Shown: positions 1-6,941, numbered from the stretch's first letter. The stretch: 14,478 nucleotides of DNA from Sulfurovum sp. (GCA_015493425.1 WGDG01000077.1:1-14478), one strand, 5' to 3'. Program-made: numbers and translations. Notes: generated by a model from the sequence alone, not told the origin.

Positions 1-13
1 CTCTAAACGTTTG

Positions 14-52
14 AAGCAGCAGTGGACATCTGCTGCTTTGTACTGCTTTTAA
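14..52 (+). terminator. Possible intrinsic terminator of the gene left of the window
   Basis: A perfect 9-bp stem (14-22 AAGCAGCAG pairing with 30-38) with a 7-nt loop is followed by TTTGTACTGCTTTT. The U-tract is interrupted, so termination may be weak. No coding region that I would accept lies in 1-132, so the hairpin most likely ends a plus-strand gene off the left edge. It could also be only an RNA structure. Confidence 0.4.
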
Positions 53-72
53 TAACCGCCATATCCTCTACA

Positions 73-94
73 TATAATAGACCTACGCTATAAT
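73..94 (+). promoter_or_regulatory. Probable promoter region of ribBA (two TATAAT boxes)
   Basis: Two perfect TATAAT hexamers occur at 73-78 and 89-94, in AT-rich DNA 39 and 55 nt before the ribBA start. Neither has a convincing TTGACA box 17 nt upstream, which is usual for sigma70 promoters of Campylobacterota. The second box would give a leader of about 30 nt, which carries the AGGA ribosome site at 123-126. I see no FMN riboswitch in this short leader. Confidence 0.5.
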
Positions 95-132
95 ACCAAT
101 AATATTTACATATACTCCAAACAGGACAGATT

Positions 133-1167
133 ATGCCGACAGATGCAATACAACGTGTGGAAAAAGCCATTGATGAGATCAAAAAAGGCAAGATGGTCAT
201 CATGATGGATGATGAGGACAGGGAGAACGAGGGAGACCTGGTGTATGCAGCGACCTTCTCTACACCCGATATGGTCAATTTTATGGCAAAAGAGGCGAGG
301 GGGCTCATTTGTACGCCTATAACAAGGGAGCTTGCCGCCGGTCTTGACCTTATGCCGATGGTCAGCCGTAATGACTCCAACCATGAAACTGCCTTTACCG
401 TTTCCATTGACTCAGCTACAGCAAGTACGGGTATCAGTGCTGCCGAACGTGACGACTGTATTAGAAAGCTGGCAAGTCCGTTGAGTGTTGCGGAAGATTT
501 TGTACGTCCGGGGCACATATTTCCGCTTATTGCCAAAGACGGTGGAACACTGGTGCGTACCGGGCATACCGAAGGTTCCGTCGATCTGTGCAAACTGGCC
601 GGTCTTGCACCGGTGGGCGTGATTTGTGAAATCATTAAAGACAACGGTGAAATGGCGCGCATGGACGACCTGAAACTTTTTGCCGAAAAACACGGGCTGC
701 ACATTGTCTACATCTCAGACATTGTCGAGTACCGTCTTGCCAATGAGCAGCTGGTCAAGCGTGTCGAGACTACCGAAACATCACTGCGTGGTATCAAAGT
801 GGAAAAACATACCTATAAAGACCACCTTGACCGATGCCATACGGTCATACAGTTTTACGGGTTGCATGAGACGGCCAATGTCAAGTTTCACAACATCGGC
901 AGTGATATTGACCTCATACTTGATGACAAACGTTTCAGTGCGCTCAACAACGCCATTGAATACCTCAAGACCAACGGGGGGCTTCTTGTCTTTCTTGATA
1001 CCAAAGTCATCTCGCAGGAGCAGGCCAAAGAGTTCGGAGTGGGTGCGCAGATACTCAAAGACCTCGGTGTGAAGAAAATAAACCTGCTTACAACCAGCAA
1101 AGAGACAGAGTTCGTGGGGCTTGGCGGCTTTGGTCTTGAAGTGGCGGAGAAAATCGAGATCGTCTGA
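133..1167 (+). CDS. ribBA: RibBA: 3,4-dihydroxy-2-butanone 4-phosphate synthase with degenerate GTP cyclohydrolase II-like domain
   Basis: The N-terminal half (about residues 1-205) is a RibB domain, which converts ribulose 5-phosphate to 3,4-dihydroxy-2-butanone 4-phosphate plus formate for riboflavin synthesis in the cytoplasm. Visible signatures are the acidic metal-binding loop DDEDRENEGD (26-35), RPGHIFPL and RTGHTEGSVDL (from R142, with H145 and E147). The C-terminal part (about 210-344) resembles the GTP cyclohydrolase II fold but is short. It lacks the GSLRCDCG-type zinc cysteines and the QEGRGIGL-type motif, so cyclohydrolase activity is unlikely. The same situation is known for Helicobacter pylori RibBA, where a separate RibA does that step. 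The ATG at 133 has AGGA 6 nt upstream. A strong terminator follows, so the gene appears monocistronic. Confidence 0.93.
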   Translation: MPTDAIQRVEKAIDEIKKGKMVIMMDDEDRENEGDLVYAATFSTPDMVNFMAKEARGLICTPITRELAAGLDLMPMVSRNDSNHETAFTVSIDSATASTGISAAERDDCIRKLASPLSVAEDFVRPGHIFPLIAKDGGTLVRTGHTEGSVDLCKLAGLAPVGVICEIIKDNGEMARMDDLKLFAEKHGLHIVYISDIVEYRLANEQLVKRVETTETSLRGIKVEKHTYKDHLDRCHTVIQFYGLHETANVKFHNIGSDIDLILDDKRFSALNNAIEYLKTNGGLLVFLDTKVISQEQAKEFGVGAQILKDLGVKKINLLTTSKETEFVGLGGFGLEVAEKIEIV

Positions 1168-1187
1168 TCTTTTCTGTCAAGTGTTAC

Positions 1188-1222
1188 AATTAGGAGTTAT
1201 TTACTCCTAATTAACTTTTTTT
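1188..1222 (+). terminator. Intrinsic terminator after ribBA
   Basis: A perfect 10-bp stem (1188-1197 with 1203-1212) and a 5-nt loop TATTT are followed by AAC and then a long T-rich run starting at 1216. This is a classic rho-independent terminator 20 nt after the ribBA stop. It separates ribBA from acs. Confidence 0.85.
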
Positions 1223-1254
1223 CTTTTTCCTCATAGAAATCCGTTACCTTTTTA

Positions 1255-1263
1255 TGTTAGAAT
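1255..1263 (+). promoter_or_regulatory. Candidate extended -10 promoter of acs
   Basis: TGT-TAGAAT at 1255-1263 fits an extended -10 element (TGn followed by a TATAAT-like hexamer). Transcription would begin near 1270, giving a leader of about 25 nt with AAGGA at 1284-1288. I see no clear -35 box. The upstream terminator argues that acs needs its own promoter. Confidence 0.45.
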
Positions 1264-1294
1264 TGTTGCAACATAACCATATAAAGGAACACCT

Positions 1295-3247
1295 ATGAGT
1301 GAACTCTATTACCCTAACAAAGAACTGTTTAAAGACGCTGCCATAAAAAGTATGGATGAGTACTGGGACTTGGTAAAACAGGCCGAAGAGGACTACGAAG
1401 GCTTCTGGGCGAAGTACGCCAAAGAGAAGCTCGACTGGTTCAAACCCTTTACGAAGGTACTCAATGAAGAGAATGCGCCGTTTTACAAATGGTTTGAAGA
1501 CGGTGAACTCAATGTCGCATACCAGTGTGTCGACAGACACCTTGCCACACGCAAGAACAAAGCTGCCATCATTTTTGAAGGTGATAATGGTGATCAGAAG
1601 ACCCTGACCTACCGCGAACTTTACTATGAAGTCAACCGCACCGCCAATATGTTCAAAAACGAATTTGGTATCCAAAAGGGTGATCGTGTCGTACTCTACA
1701 TGCCGATGATCCCTGAAGCGGCCATCAGCATGCTCGCCTGTGCGAAGATTGGTGCTATCCACTCGGTAGTCTTTGGCGGATTCTCTGCTGAAGCGCTGCG
1801 TGACCGTATTATCGATGCGGAGGCGAAGCTGGTTGTTACTGCTGACGGTGCCTTTAGAAAAGGAAAACCCTACATGCTCAAACCGGTTGTCGACAAGGCG
1901 CTTGAAGCGGGGTGTGACTGTGTCGAGGCTGTCTGTGTTGTTGAGCGTAACGGCGAAGAGATCACATGGGTGGAAGGCCGTGACTATGCCTACAACGAAC
2001 TGGTTAAGAACCAACCCGTTACCTGTGAACCCGAAGTAATGAACGCTGAAGATCCGCTTTTCCTTCTCTACACTTCAGGAAGTACCGGAAAACCAAAAGG
2101 GGTTCAGCACAGCAGTGCAGGGTACATTCTCTGGGCACAGATGACAATGGAGTGGGTTTTTGACATCAAAGAGAACGACACCTACTGGTGTACCGCTGAT
2201 GTAGGCTGGATTACCGGACATACCTACATCGTTTACGGACCGCTTGCTGCGGGTGCAACCACTGTGATGTTCGAGGGGGTTCCCACTTATCCGGATGCAG
2301 GACGCTGCTGGAAAATGGTCGAAGAGTATCAGATCAACCAGTTCTACACTGCTCCAACGGCTATTCGTCTGCTGCATAAAACGGGTGCGAACGAACCGTC
2401 AAAGTATGACCTCTCTTCACTGCGAGTTCTTGGTACTGTCGGTGAGCCAATTGACCCTGCGGCGTGGAAGTGGTACTATGAAGAGGTTGGCGGCAGCCGC
2501 TGTTCCATTGTTGATACGTACTGGCAGACTGAGACCGGTGGACATATGATCAGCCCGCTGCCGGGTGCAACACCCATCAAGCCCGGCTGTGCAACTTTCC
2601 CGCTTCCAGGTATTTTTGCAGAGATCATCGAAGAGGACGGTACACCGACACCGGTAGGGGAAAAGGGCTTCATGTGTATTACCAAGCCGTGGCCGAGTAT
2701 GATACGAACCATTTGGGGTGATCCGGATCGTTTTGTAAAATCTTATTTTGGTGACTGTAAAAAAGACGGCAAGCCCGTCTACTTTACCGGAGACGGTGCG
2801 ATGAAAGACGAGGACGGCTACATTACTATTACCGGCAGAACCGATGATGTTATCAATGTATCCGGCCACAGAATGGGTACAGCAGAAGTTGAAGCGGCCA
2901 TTAAGAAACACGACAATGTTGCTGCTGTTGCCGTTGTCGGAAAGCCGCATGAGATCAAAGGGGAAGGTATCTTTGCTTATATTGTTCTCAAAGATGACGA
3001 AGGTGTTGCGGATGAGCTTGAGACAATGAAGGAGATCAATGCTATTATCAAAAGCGAGATCGGTGCTATTGCCCTGTGTGACGATATGGCCTTTGTTCCG
3101 GATCTGCCGAAGACACGTTCGGGCAAGATTATGCGTAGAATTCTCAGAAGTCTTGTCAAAGGCGAAAAGATCACTCAAGATACTTCTACACTTGAAGATC
3201 CAAGCATTGTTACAACGATCGAAGAGATCATTCAGTGCAAGTGCTAA
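1295..3247 (+). CDS. acs: Acetyl-CoA synthetase (AMP-forming)
   Basis: This enzyme activates acetate with ATP to acetyl-AMP and then acetyl-CoA in the cytoplasm. At 650 aa it is essentially the length of E. coli Acs (652). The ANL adenylating-enzyme motifs are all present: the phosphate loop YTSGSTGKPKG (259-269), YWQTETGG, TGDGAMKDEDGY followed by GRTDDVINVSGHR, and the C-terminal PKTRSGKIMRR. In that last motif K611 is the catalytic lysine that is reversibly acetylated in characterised homologues. The start has AAGGA 6 nt upstream. The gene stands alone, with a terminator before it. In an autotrophic sulfur oxidiser it would serve acetate uptake or salvage, which is inference. Confidence 0.97.
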   Translation: MSELYYPNKELFKDAAIKSMDEYWDLVKQAEEDYEGFWAKYAKEKLDWFKPFTKVLNEENAPFYKWFEDGELNVAYQCVDRHLATRKNKAAIIFEGDNGDQKTLTYRELYYEVNRTANMFKNEFGIQKGDRVVLYMPMIPEAAISMLACAKIGAIHSVVFGGFSAEALRDRIIDAEAKLVVTADGAFRKGKPYMLKPVVDKALEAGCDCVEAVCVVERNGEEITWVEGRDYAYNELVKNQPVTCEPEVMNAEDPLFLLYTSGSTGKPKGVQHSSAGYILWAQMTMEWVFDIKENDTYWCTADVGWITGHTYIVYGPLAAGATTVMFEGVPTYPDAGRCWKMVEEYQINQFYTAPTAIRLLHKTGANEPSKYDLSSLRVLGTVGEPIDPAAWKWYYEEVGGSRCSIVDTYWQTETGGHMISPLPGATPIKPGCATFPLPGIFAEIIEEDGTPTPVGEKGFMCITKPWPSMIRTIWGDPDRFVKSYFGDCKKDGKPVYFTGDGAMKDEDGYITITGRTDDVINVSGHRMGTAEVEAAIKKHDNVAAVAVVGKPHEIKGEGIFAYIVLKDDEGVADELETMKEINAIIKSEIGAIALCDDMAFVPDLPKTRSGKIMRRILRSLVKGEKITQDTSTLEDPSIVTTIEEIIQCKC

Positions 3248-3267
3248 GTACTTTCAATATCAGATAC

Positions 3268-3292
3268 TGATTTCGGGACTGTCCCGGAATCA
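3268..3292 (+). terminator. Hairpin downstream of acs, possible terminator
   Basis: An 11-bp stem (3268-3278 with 3282-3292, one G-T pair) with a CTG loop begins 20 nt after the acs stop. Its core CGGGA/TCCCG is GC-rich. There is no U-tract directly after it; the nearest T-run starts about 20 nt later, near 3312. It may be a weak terminator or an mRNA-stabilising structure. Confidence 0.4.
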
Positions 3293-3382
3293 TGGATTCT
3301 ACAAGGCATCCTCTTTTTTATTTCCTCTTCCTTCCCACCTTTTAGATAAAAAACAAAAGTAGCATCACACACTCTGTTTTTT

Positions 3383-3391
3383 TGATACAAT
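3383..3391 (+). promoter_or_regulatory. Extended -10 promoter of the 179-aa acidic protein gene
   Basis: TGA-TACAAT at 3383-3391 is an extended -10 element preceded by a T-rich stretch. It would start transcription near 3398 and give a leader of about 25 nt containing AAGGAG (3411-3416). Confidence 0.55.
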
Positions 3392-3422
3392 AATATATAT
3401 CAGAAAATAAAAGGAGTGTATG

Positions 3423-3962
3423 ATGATTTCAAATAATGAAATGCCTGGAGAATGCAGTGCTGTATATCTTGAAGCGATGATAGATATGTCTTGTGACATA
3501 CCCGATGTTTTTAAACAAATGCGGTATGTCAGGGCATTGAAAAATGAGGCAGGAAGTACCAACTACTACCTGTTTTGGATGGAAGGCAGCGGAAATGAAA
3601 ACAGCAGTGGATTTGCTTTAATAGATGCTGAAAAGGCAATTTATGCAGAAGGTGACAGCTATGATTCGCTACGTGCGGTACCGTTGAATGAAGAAGAGGG
3701 AGAAGAACGCTTTATAGAAGCAGATGCAGATACAGCGGCACTTTTTGACGAGCTAAAAGAGACGGCTCTTGAACGCTACCTCGATGGTACAAACGATGAA
3801 TATGTCTGGACATTGAAAAGTGAGCTGTGCGAACAGATGAAATATGATGAAGGTGAAGGTACGAGATACCTTCTTGAAGATGAATATGAACTCTTCAAAG
3901 CTCTTGCACAGTTTAAAGCAGTACCGTCAGTATACCGTCAAATAGCGGATTTGGAATATTGA
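3423..3962 (+). CDS. Hypothetical acidic protein
   Basis: I do not recognise this 179-aa protein. It is soluble in character, with no signal peptide and no membrane segment, and is clearly acidic: runs such as NEEEGEE and many D/E residues occur in the second half. Two adjacent ATGs (3420 and 3423) follow AAGGAG. The second has the better 6-nt spacing and is used here; the other start adds one Met. It has its own extended -10 promoter and its own terminator (3988-4026), so it appears to be a single-gene unit. The promoter, ribosome site and terminator together make it a real gene, but nothing in the neighbourhood (acs upstream, convergent superoxide reductase downstream) indicates a role. Confidence 0.8.
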   Translation: MISNNEMPGECSAVYLEAMIDMSCDIPDVFKQMRYVRALKNEAGSTNYYLFWMEGSGNENSSGFALIDAEKAIYAEGDSYDSLRAVPLNEEEGEERFIEADADTAALFDELKETALERYLDGTNDEYVWTLKSELCEQMKYDEGEGTRYLLEDEYELFKALAQFKAVPSVYRQIADLEY

Positions 3963-3987
3963 TTTTTCAATAGTGAACTTTTACAGA

Positions 3988-4026
3988 GCCTCTTTTCAAG
4001 ACTATCATGAGAAGGGGCAGCTTTTT
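3988..4026 (+). terminator. Intrinsic terminator of the acidic protein gene
   Basis: An 11-bp stem (3988-3998 with 4008-4018, two G-T pairs) and a 9-nt loop are followed by AGC and TTTTT at 4022-4026. It lies 26 nt after the stop codon and faces a convergent minus-strand terminator at 4111-4151. I see nothing in the bases between the two. Confidence 0.7.
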
Positions 4027-4110
4027 ACATAATATTAAAAAGTATTAGGTTCTATTTGGATTTGAATGAGTGGGAAGGGAAATAATATTTGCAAGTAGAT
4101 GAATAGGGCA

Positions 4111-4151
4111 GGTTAAAATGAGATACACCTCTCTCCGAAGAAAGAAGTGCA
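4111..4151 (-). terminator. Intrinsic terminator of the superoxide reductase gene, UUCG tetraloop
   Basis: Read on the minus strand, a 12-bp stem (4140-4151 with 4124-4135, some G-U pairs) closes a UUCG tetraloop with a C-G pair, an exceptionally stable hairpin. It is followed by TCTCATTTTAACC, a modest U-tract. It starts 16 nt after the minus-strand stop codon. Confidence 0.7.
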
Positions 4152-4166
4152 AGGGGAAGTACGAAA

Positions 4167-4553
4167 TTACTCAGCTACGGCTACTTCAACAGGCGTAGAT
4201 TCCCAGATGCCGTGTTTTGTACAGTACCCGTGTGCTACGAGGTTGAGTTTCTTTTTCATAGGTCTGATAAAGAAAGTAACCTGTGCATGAGACTTTTCGT
4301 TTCCGAATGTTCCGGGAACAAAAGTTGTCATTGCAAGTTTTGTGTCACCATCGAAGAGTGTGATTGATTCGATGTAGTGATCGAAATCATCCGGGTGAGT
4401 GTATTCTTGGCCGAGTTGAACGTGGACTTCAAGAAGTTCACCTTTTTTGGCTTCACCTTTGACAGTAATGAATGGTGAATGTCTGTCGATAAGGTCTTTT
4501 TTCGCTTCTCTTTCTACAGTGTCGATGTCTACATATTTGTTGATCTTTGGCAT
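4167..4553 (-). CDS. Class II superoxide reductase-like (neelaredoxin/desulfoferrodoxin family) protein
   Basis: This 128-aa protein matches the superoxide reductase domain, which reduces superoxide to hydrogen peroxide at a mononuclear Fe(His)4Cys centre in the cytoplasm. Predicted iron ligands are visible: H25, H53 and H59 (in THPDDFDHYI), and C111 and H114 (in YCTKHGIW). There is no N-terminal desulforedoxin (four-Cys) domain, so it is the single-iron type. The usual E-K-H catalytic segment reads D23-R24-H25 here. The ATG at 4553 has AAGGA 6 nt upstream. An upstream in-frame start would begin before the predicted transcription start and is rejected. The gene has its own promoter and terminator and is divergent from cls. 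SoxZ was considered first because of similar size, but the C-x2-H-G-x-W ending and histidine pattern fit superoxide reductase. Confidence 0.85.
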   Translation of the reverse strand: MPKINKYVDIDTVEREAKKDLIDRHSPFITVKGEAKKGELLEVHVQLGQEYTHPDDFDHYIESITLFDGDTKLAMTTFVPGTFGNEKSHAQVTFFIRPMKKKLNLVAHGYCTKHGIWESTPVEVAVAE

Positions 4554-4587
4554 GGTTAATCCTTTTTGAGTTTGGTTTTGTGAGTGT

Positions 4588-4596
4588 ATTATAGCA
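4588..4596 (-). promoter_or_regulatory. Extended -10 promoter of the superoxide reductase gene
   Basis: The minus strand reads TGC-TATAAT at 4596-4588, a perfect extended -10 box, preceded by TTTTTA. The start point would be near 4581, giving a leader of about 28 nt. The palindrome at 4605-4637 lies immediately upstream, in the -20 to -57 zone. Confidence 0.7.
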
Positions 4597-4604
4597 TAAA
4601 AAGT

Positions 4605-4637
4605 TAACAAATGAGAGTATTTTACTCTTATTTGTTA
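4605..4637. promoter_or_regulatory. Palindrome between the divergent superoxide reductase and cls promoters
   Basis: A 14-bp inverted repeat (4605-4618 with 4624-4637, one G-T mismatch) has a 5-nt ATTTT centre. It sits between the minus-strand promoter (4588-4596) and the plus-strand promoter (4670-4678). No gene lies upstream on either strand that would need a terminator here, so an operator or other regulatory site is the better reading. On the minus strand it is followed by AACTTTTT, so a terminator of antisense transcripts cannot be excluded. Confidence 0.5.
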
Positions 4638-4669
4638 TGAGTGCTTCCAAAAGTGACATAAACTTGACA

Positions 4670-4678
4670 TGCTATAAT
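4670..4678 (+). promoter_or_regulatory. Extended -10 promoter of cls
   Basis: TGC-TATAAT at 4670-4678 is a perfect extended -10 box, identical to that of the divergent gene. Transcription would begin near 4685, leaving about 17 nt before the proposed ATC start at 4702, with a GAGG ribosome site at 4692-4695. Confidence 0.65.
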
Positions 4679-4701
4679 GTTTTAAAAAAACGAGGTGTAC
4701 C

Positions 4702-6108
4702 ATCGAACTCTCAGGCTGGTCGATTGTCGGATCCTATCTTTTTATTCTTTTGGGCGGTATTTTGGTATTTACCGCACTTGGACATATTATTTATCAGAAA
4801 CGCTCCTCTACAAGTATGATCTCATGGATGCTTTTTATTATTTTAGTGCCTTATATTGCGGCACCGCTTTATTTTCTCATCGGCATACGCAAACGAGACA
4901 ATACCTATAAAAAAGAGATGGTACAGTTTCCAAATATTAAAGAATATGAAGAATATCATATCTTTGAAACGGAACATGCGCTTGCCAATATTCTGAAGAA
5001 AAACGGTATTCCTCCGGCAAGCAGAGCCAACTGCTTCAAGCTGATCACCAACGATGTGGAAGCGTACGAAGCGATGATGGAAGCGATTGAAAATGCACAG
5101 ACAAGCATAGAAATGGCTACGTATGTGTTCGAGTTCGATGCAATGACAGAAAAAATGATCGACACACTTACCCGAAAGGCACGTGAAGGTATTACGGTGA
5201 GGTTGATGCTCGATACTGTCGGATCACTGGGAGCCTACCTGCGTCCGGGCAGATTTGATAAGCTTAGAGAGGCGGGGGGAGAGGTAGCCTTTTTCCTGCC
5301 GATTATAAAACAACCTTTCCAAAGTTATATCAACCTGCGAAACCATCGGAAAATTTACCTCTTTGACCAGAAGATGCTGCTTAGCGGCGGCATGAATCTG
5401 AGTAACGAATATATGGGGCCTCCAGACGGCAGCAAGCGTTGGAATGACTTGCTGTATCGTTTGGAAGGGCCGGCTGTACAGCATTTTCGCTCCATTTTCA
5501 AAAATGACTGGGAGTATGCAACAGGCAGCAGGATAGAGCCAAACAGGGCAATAGAAAAATCCTTTGAGGGGGAAAATCTTGTACAGGTGGTGCCTTCGGG
5601 TCCTGACATTCCCAAAGATGCACTCTATGAAGCGCTGCTTAATGCTGTTTACAGTGCAAAAGAGCGTATCTGGATCGTTACACCCTATTTTGTGCCGGAT
5701 GAAAATATTATCCAGGCGCTGGTGATCGCTGCACATAAAGGGGTAGATGTCAAACTTATCACGCCCAAAGAGTCTGATCATTTGCTGACAGATCTTGTAC
5801 GCTCCCCATATATGCGTGAGCTGTATGGAAACGATATTGATGTCGTACTGTTTGAGGGAGAGATGCTGCATGCCAAAGCAATACTGATTGACAGTATTGG
5901 CGGTATGGTTGGTTCTCTCAACCTGGATAACAGAAGTCTTTTTCTCAACTATGAAGTGGTCACCTTTGTCTATTCGCCAAAATTCATTGAAGCACTGGAA
6001 ACGTGGATGGAGGGACTGATGGTCTCTTCTGTTCGGGGAATAGCACAGCCCGGTAAAATAAGGGAGGCTTTCGAGAATGTTATGAAAGTCTTTGCACCGA
6101 TGGTGTAG
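4702..6108 (+). CDS. cls: Cardiolipin synthase (phospholipase D superfamily), probable ATC start
   Basis: A membrane enzyme that condenses phosphatidylglycerol into cardiolipin. Two N-terminal membrane segments are followed by two PLD domains with HKD motifs: HRKIYLFD (H215, K217, D222) and HAKAILID (H390, K392, D397), numbered from 4702. No ATG or GTG is in frame between the upstream stop (4675) and the body of the gene. The first TTG (4750) cuts off most of membrane segment 1 and has no ribosome site. ATC at 4702 has GAGG 6 nt upstream, lies about 17 nt after the predicted transcription start, and restores a complete first helix (from SGWSIVGSYLF). That gives 468 aa, close to the usual 480 or so. 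The reading frame is secure and the start is inferred; a conservative annotation would use 4750. Confidence 0.88.
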   Translation: MELSGWSIVGSYLFILLGGILVFTALGHIIYQKRSSTSMISWMLFIILVPYIAAPLYFLIGIRKRDNTYKKEMVQFPNIKEYEEYHIFETEHALANILKKNGIPPASRANCFKLITNDVEAYEAMMEAIENAQTSIEMATYVFEFDAMTEKMIDTLTRKAREGITVRLMLDTVGSLGAYLRPGRFDKLREAGGEVAFFLPIIKQPFQSYINLRNHRKIYLFDQKMLLSGGMNLSNEYMGPPDGSKRWNDLLYRLEGPAVQHFRSIFKNDWEYATGSRIEPNRAIEKSFEGENLVQVVPSGPDIPKDALYEALLNAVYSAKERIWIVTPYFVPDENIIQALVIAAHKGVDVKLITPKESDHLLTDLVRSPYMRELYGNDIDVVLFEGEMLHAKAILIDSIGGMVGSLNLDNRSLFLNYEVVTFVYSPKFIEALETWMEGLMVSSVRGIAQPGKIREAFENVMKVFAPMV

Positions 6109-6111
6109 CCG

Positions 6112-6843
6112 ATGTTGCAGCCACAACAGGTACACCATACCCACTGTTGCAGTGAAGGTGCCAATGTACTGTCTCACCGTGTTTCAGTGTTATGCTGGAA
6201 TGTCTATAAGAAAAACAGGGACGATAAACGTTTTGTCGAATTTCTGCAGCGTGTCGATGCCGATCTATTGGTTTTACAGGAGGCAGAGTTCAAAGACGGC
6301 CAGCCTTGTCGTGTAGAGGGGTACTCCTACGATGCAGCGGCCAACATCACTTTCGGCACATCCAACTTCGGTGTGCTTACTGCAAGCAGATGTCGTGCAG
6401 TGGAGACAAAGGCCTACCTTTCCGATAATCGTGAATTTTTCTTTGCGACACACAAAAGCCTTTTATTGAGCCGTTATGCACTGGAAGGAGGCAGCTCACT
6501 TCTGGTTGCCAATGTGCATGCCATCAATTTTCGGGAGAATGGAGCCTACAAAAAGGAGAAAGAGCGCATACTGGACTTTCTACGCAGCGATACCGGGCCG
6601 CTTATTGTTGCGGGTGACTTCAATGCATGGAACAGTGCAAGGGGAGAGAAACTACTTGAAATAGCCAATTCCCTTGGTCTGAAACGTGTACCGCTGGGCA
6701 GTGAAGACGGCGTCAAGTCGATGTTTGGCAATCCGCTTGACTTTGTCTTCTACCGTGGATTGAAGCTGTTGGAGTACCGGGTACTTGATGACGGCGATAT
6801 TTCAGATCACCGGCCGCTTTTTACGAGGTTTGAAGTGCTTTAG
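6112..6843 (+). CDS. Endonuclease/exonuclease/phosphatase (EEP) family protein
   Basis: This 243-aa protein shows the full EEP metal-dependent phosphodiesterase set: N30 (CWNVYK), E57 (LQEAE), H136 (NVHAIN), D169 and N171 (AGDFNAW), the LDFVF strand, and D232-H233 (SDHRPL). It therefore likely hydrolyses a phosphodiester; whether the substrate is DNA, RNA, a lipid headgroup or an inositol phosphate cannot be told from sequence. There is no signal peptide. The ATG is 3 nt after the cls stop with only a weak ribosome site, suggesting translational coupling to cls. About 25 residues, including C12-C13, precede the first catalytic strand, so a later start is possible. Linkage to cls hints at, but does not prove, a phospholipid-related role. 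Confidence 0.85.
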   Translation: MLQPQQVHHTHCCSEGANVLSHRVSVLCWNVYKKNRDDKRFVEFLQRVDADLLVLQEAEFKDGQPCRVEGYSYDAAANITFGTSNFGVLTASRCRAVETKAYLSDNREFFFATHKSLLLSRYALEGGSSLLVANVHAINFRENGAYKKEKERILDFLRSDTGPLIVAGDFNAWNSARGEKLLEIANSLGLKRVPLGSEDGVKSMFGNPLDFVFYRGLKLLEYRVLDDGDISDHRPLFTRFEVL

Positions 6844-6894
6844 TTGTTATCCCAAATCCGATGCCGGATCTTGATATTTGAAGTAAAGTTAGTG

Positions 6895-6925
6895 ACTTTG
6901 TTTGATGTCAAAGTGCCTGCTTTTT
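6895..6925 (+). terminator. Weak terminator candidate after the EEP gene
   Basis: A 6-bp stem (6895-6900 with 6909-6914), 8-nt loop, then GCCTGC and TTTTT at 6921-6925. The stem is short and the U-tract slightly distant. The preceding ATCCG/CGGAT hairpin (6856-6869) has no U-tract. This 98-bp convergent spacer shows no clear terminator for the minus-strand helicase. Confidence 0.3.
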
Positions 6926-6941
6926 CAGATAGGAAAGGGCA

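Noticed and set aside
1..132. FMN riboswitch upstream of ribBA
   Set aside because: The space between the predicted promoter and the ATG is only about 30-50 nt and shows none of the conserved RFN element helices.
3..704. Long minus-strand open frame opposite ribBA
   Set aside because: It is antisense to clear ribBA motifs, is serine-rich without any domain, and has no promoter or ribosome site; a shadow of the real gene.
4167..4553. SoxZ (thiosulfate oxidation) as identity of the minus-strand 128-aa protein
   Set aside because: Size and organism suggested it, but the C-x2-H-G-x-W ending and the spaced histidines H25/H53/H59 are superoxide reductase ligands, and no soxY lies next to it.
4637..4910. 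Short plus-strand open frames overlapping the start of cls (4637-4819 and 4695-4910)
   Set aside because: The first starts before the predicted transcription start, and both run out of frame through clear cls membrane-helix codons; no family resemblance.
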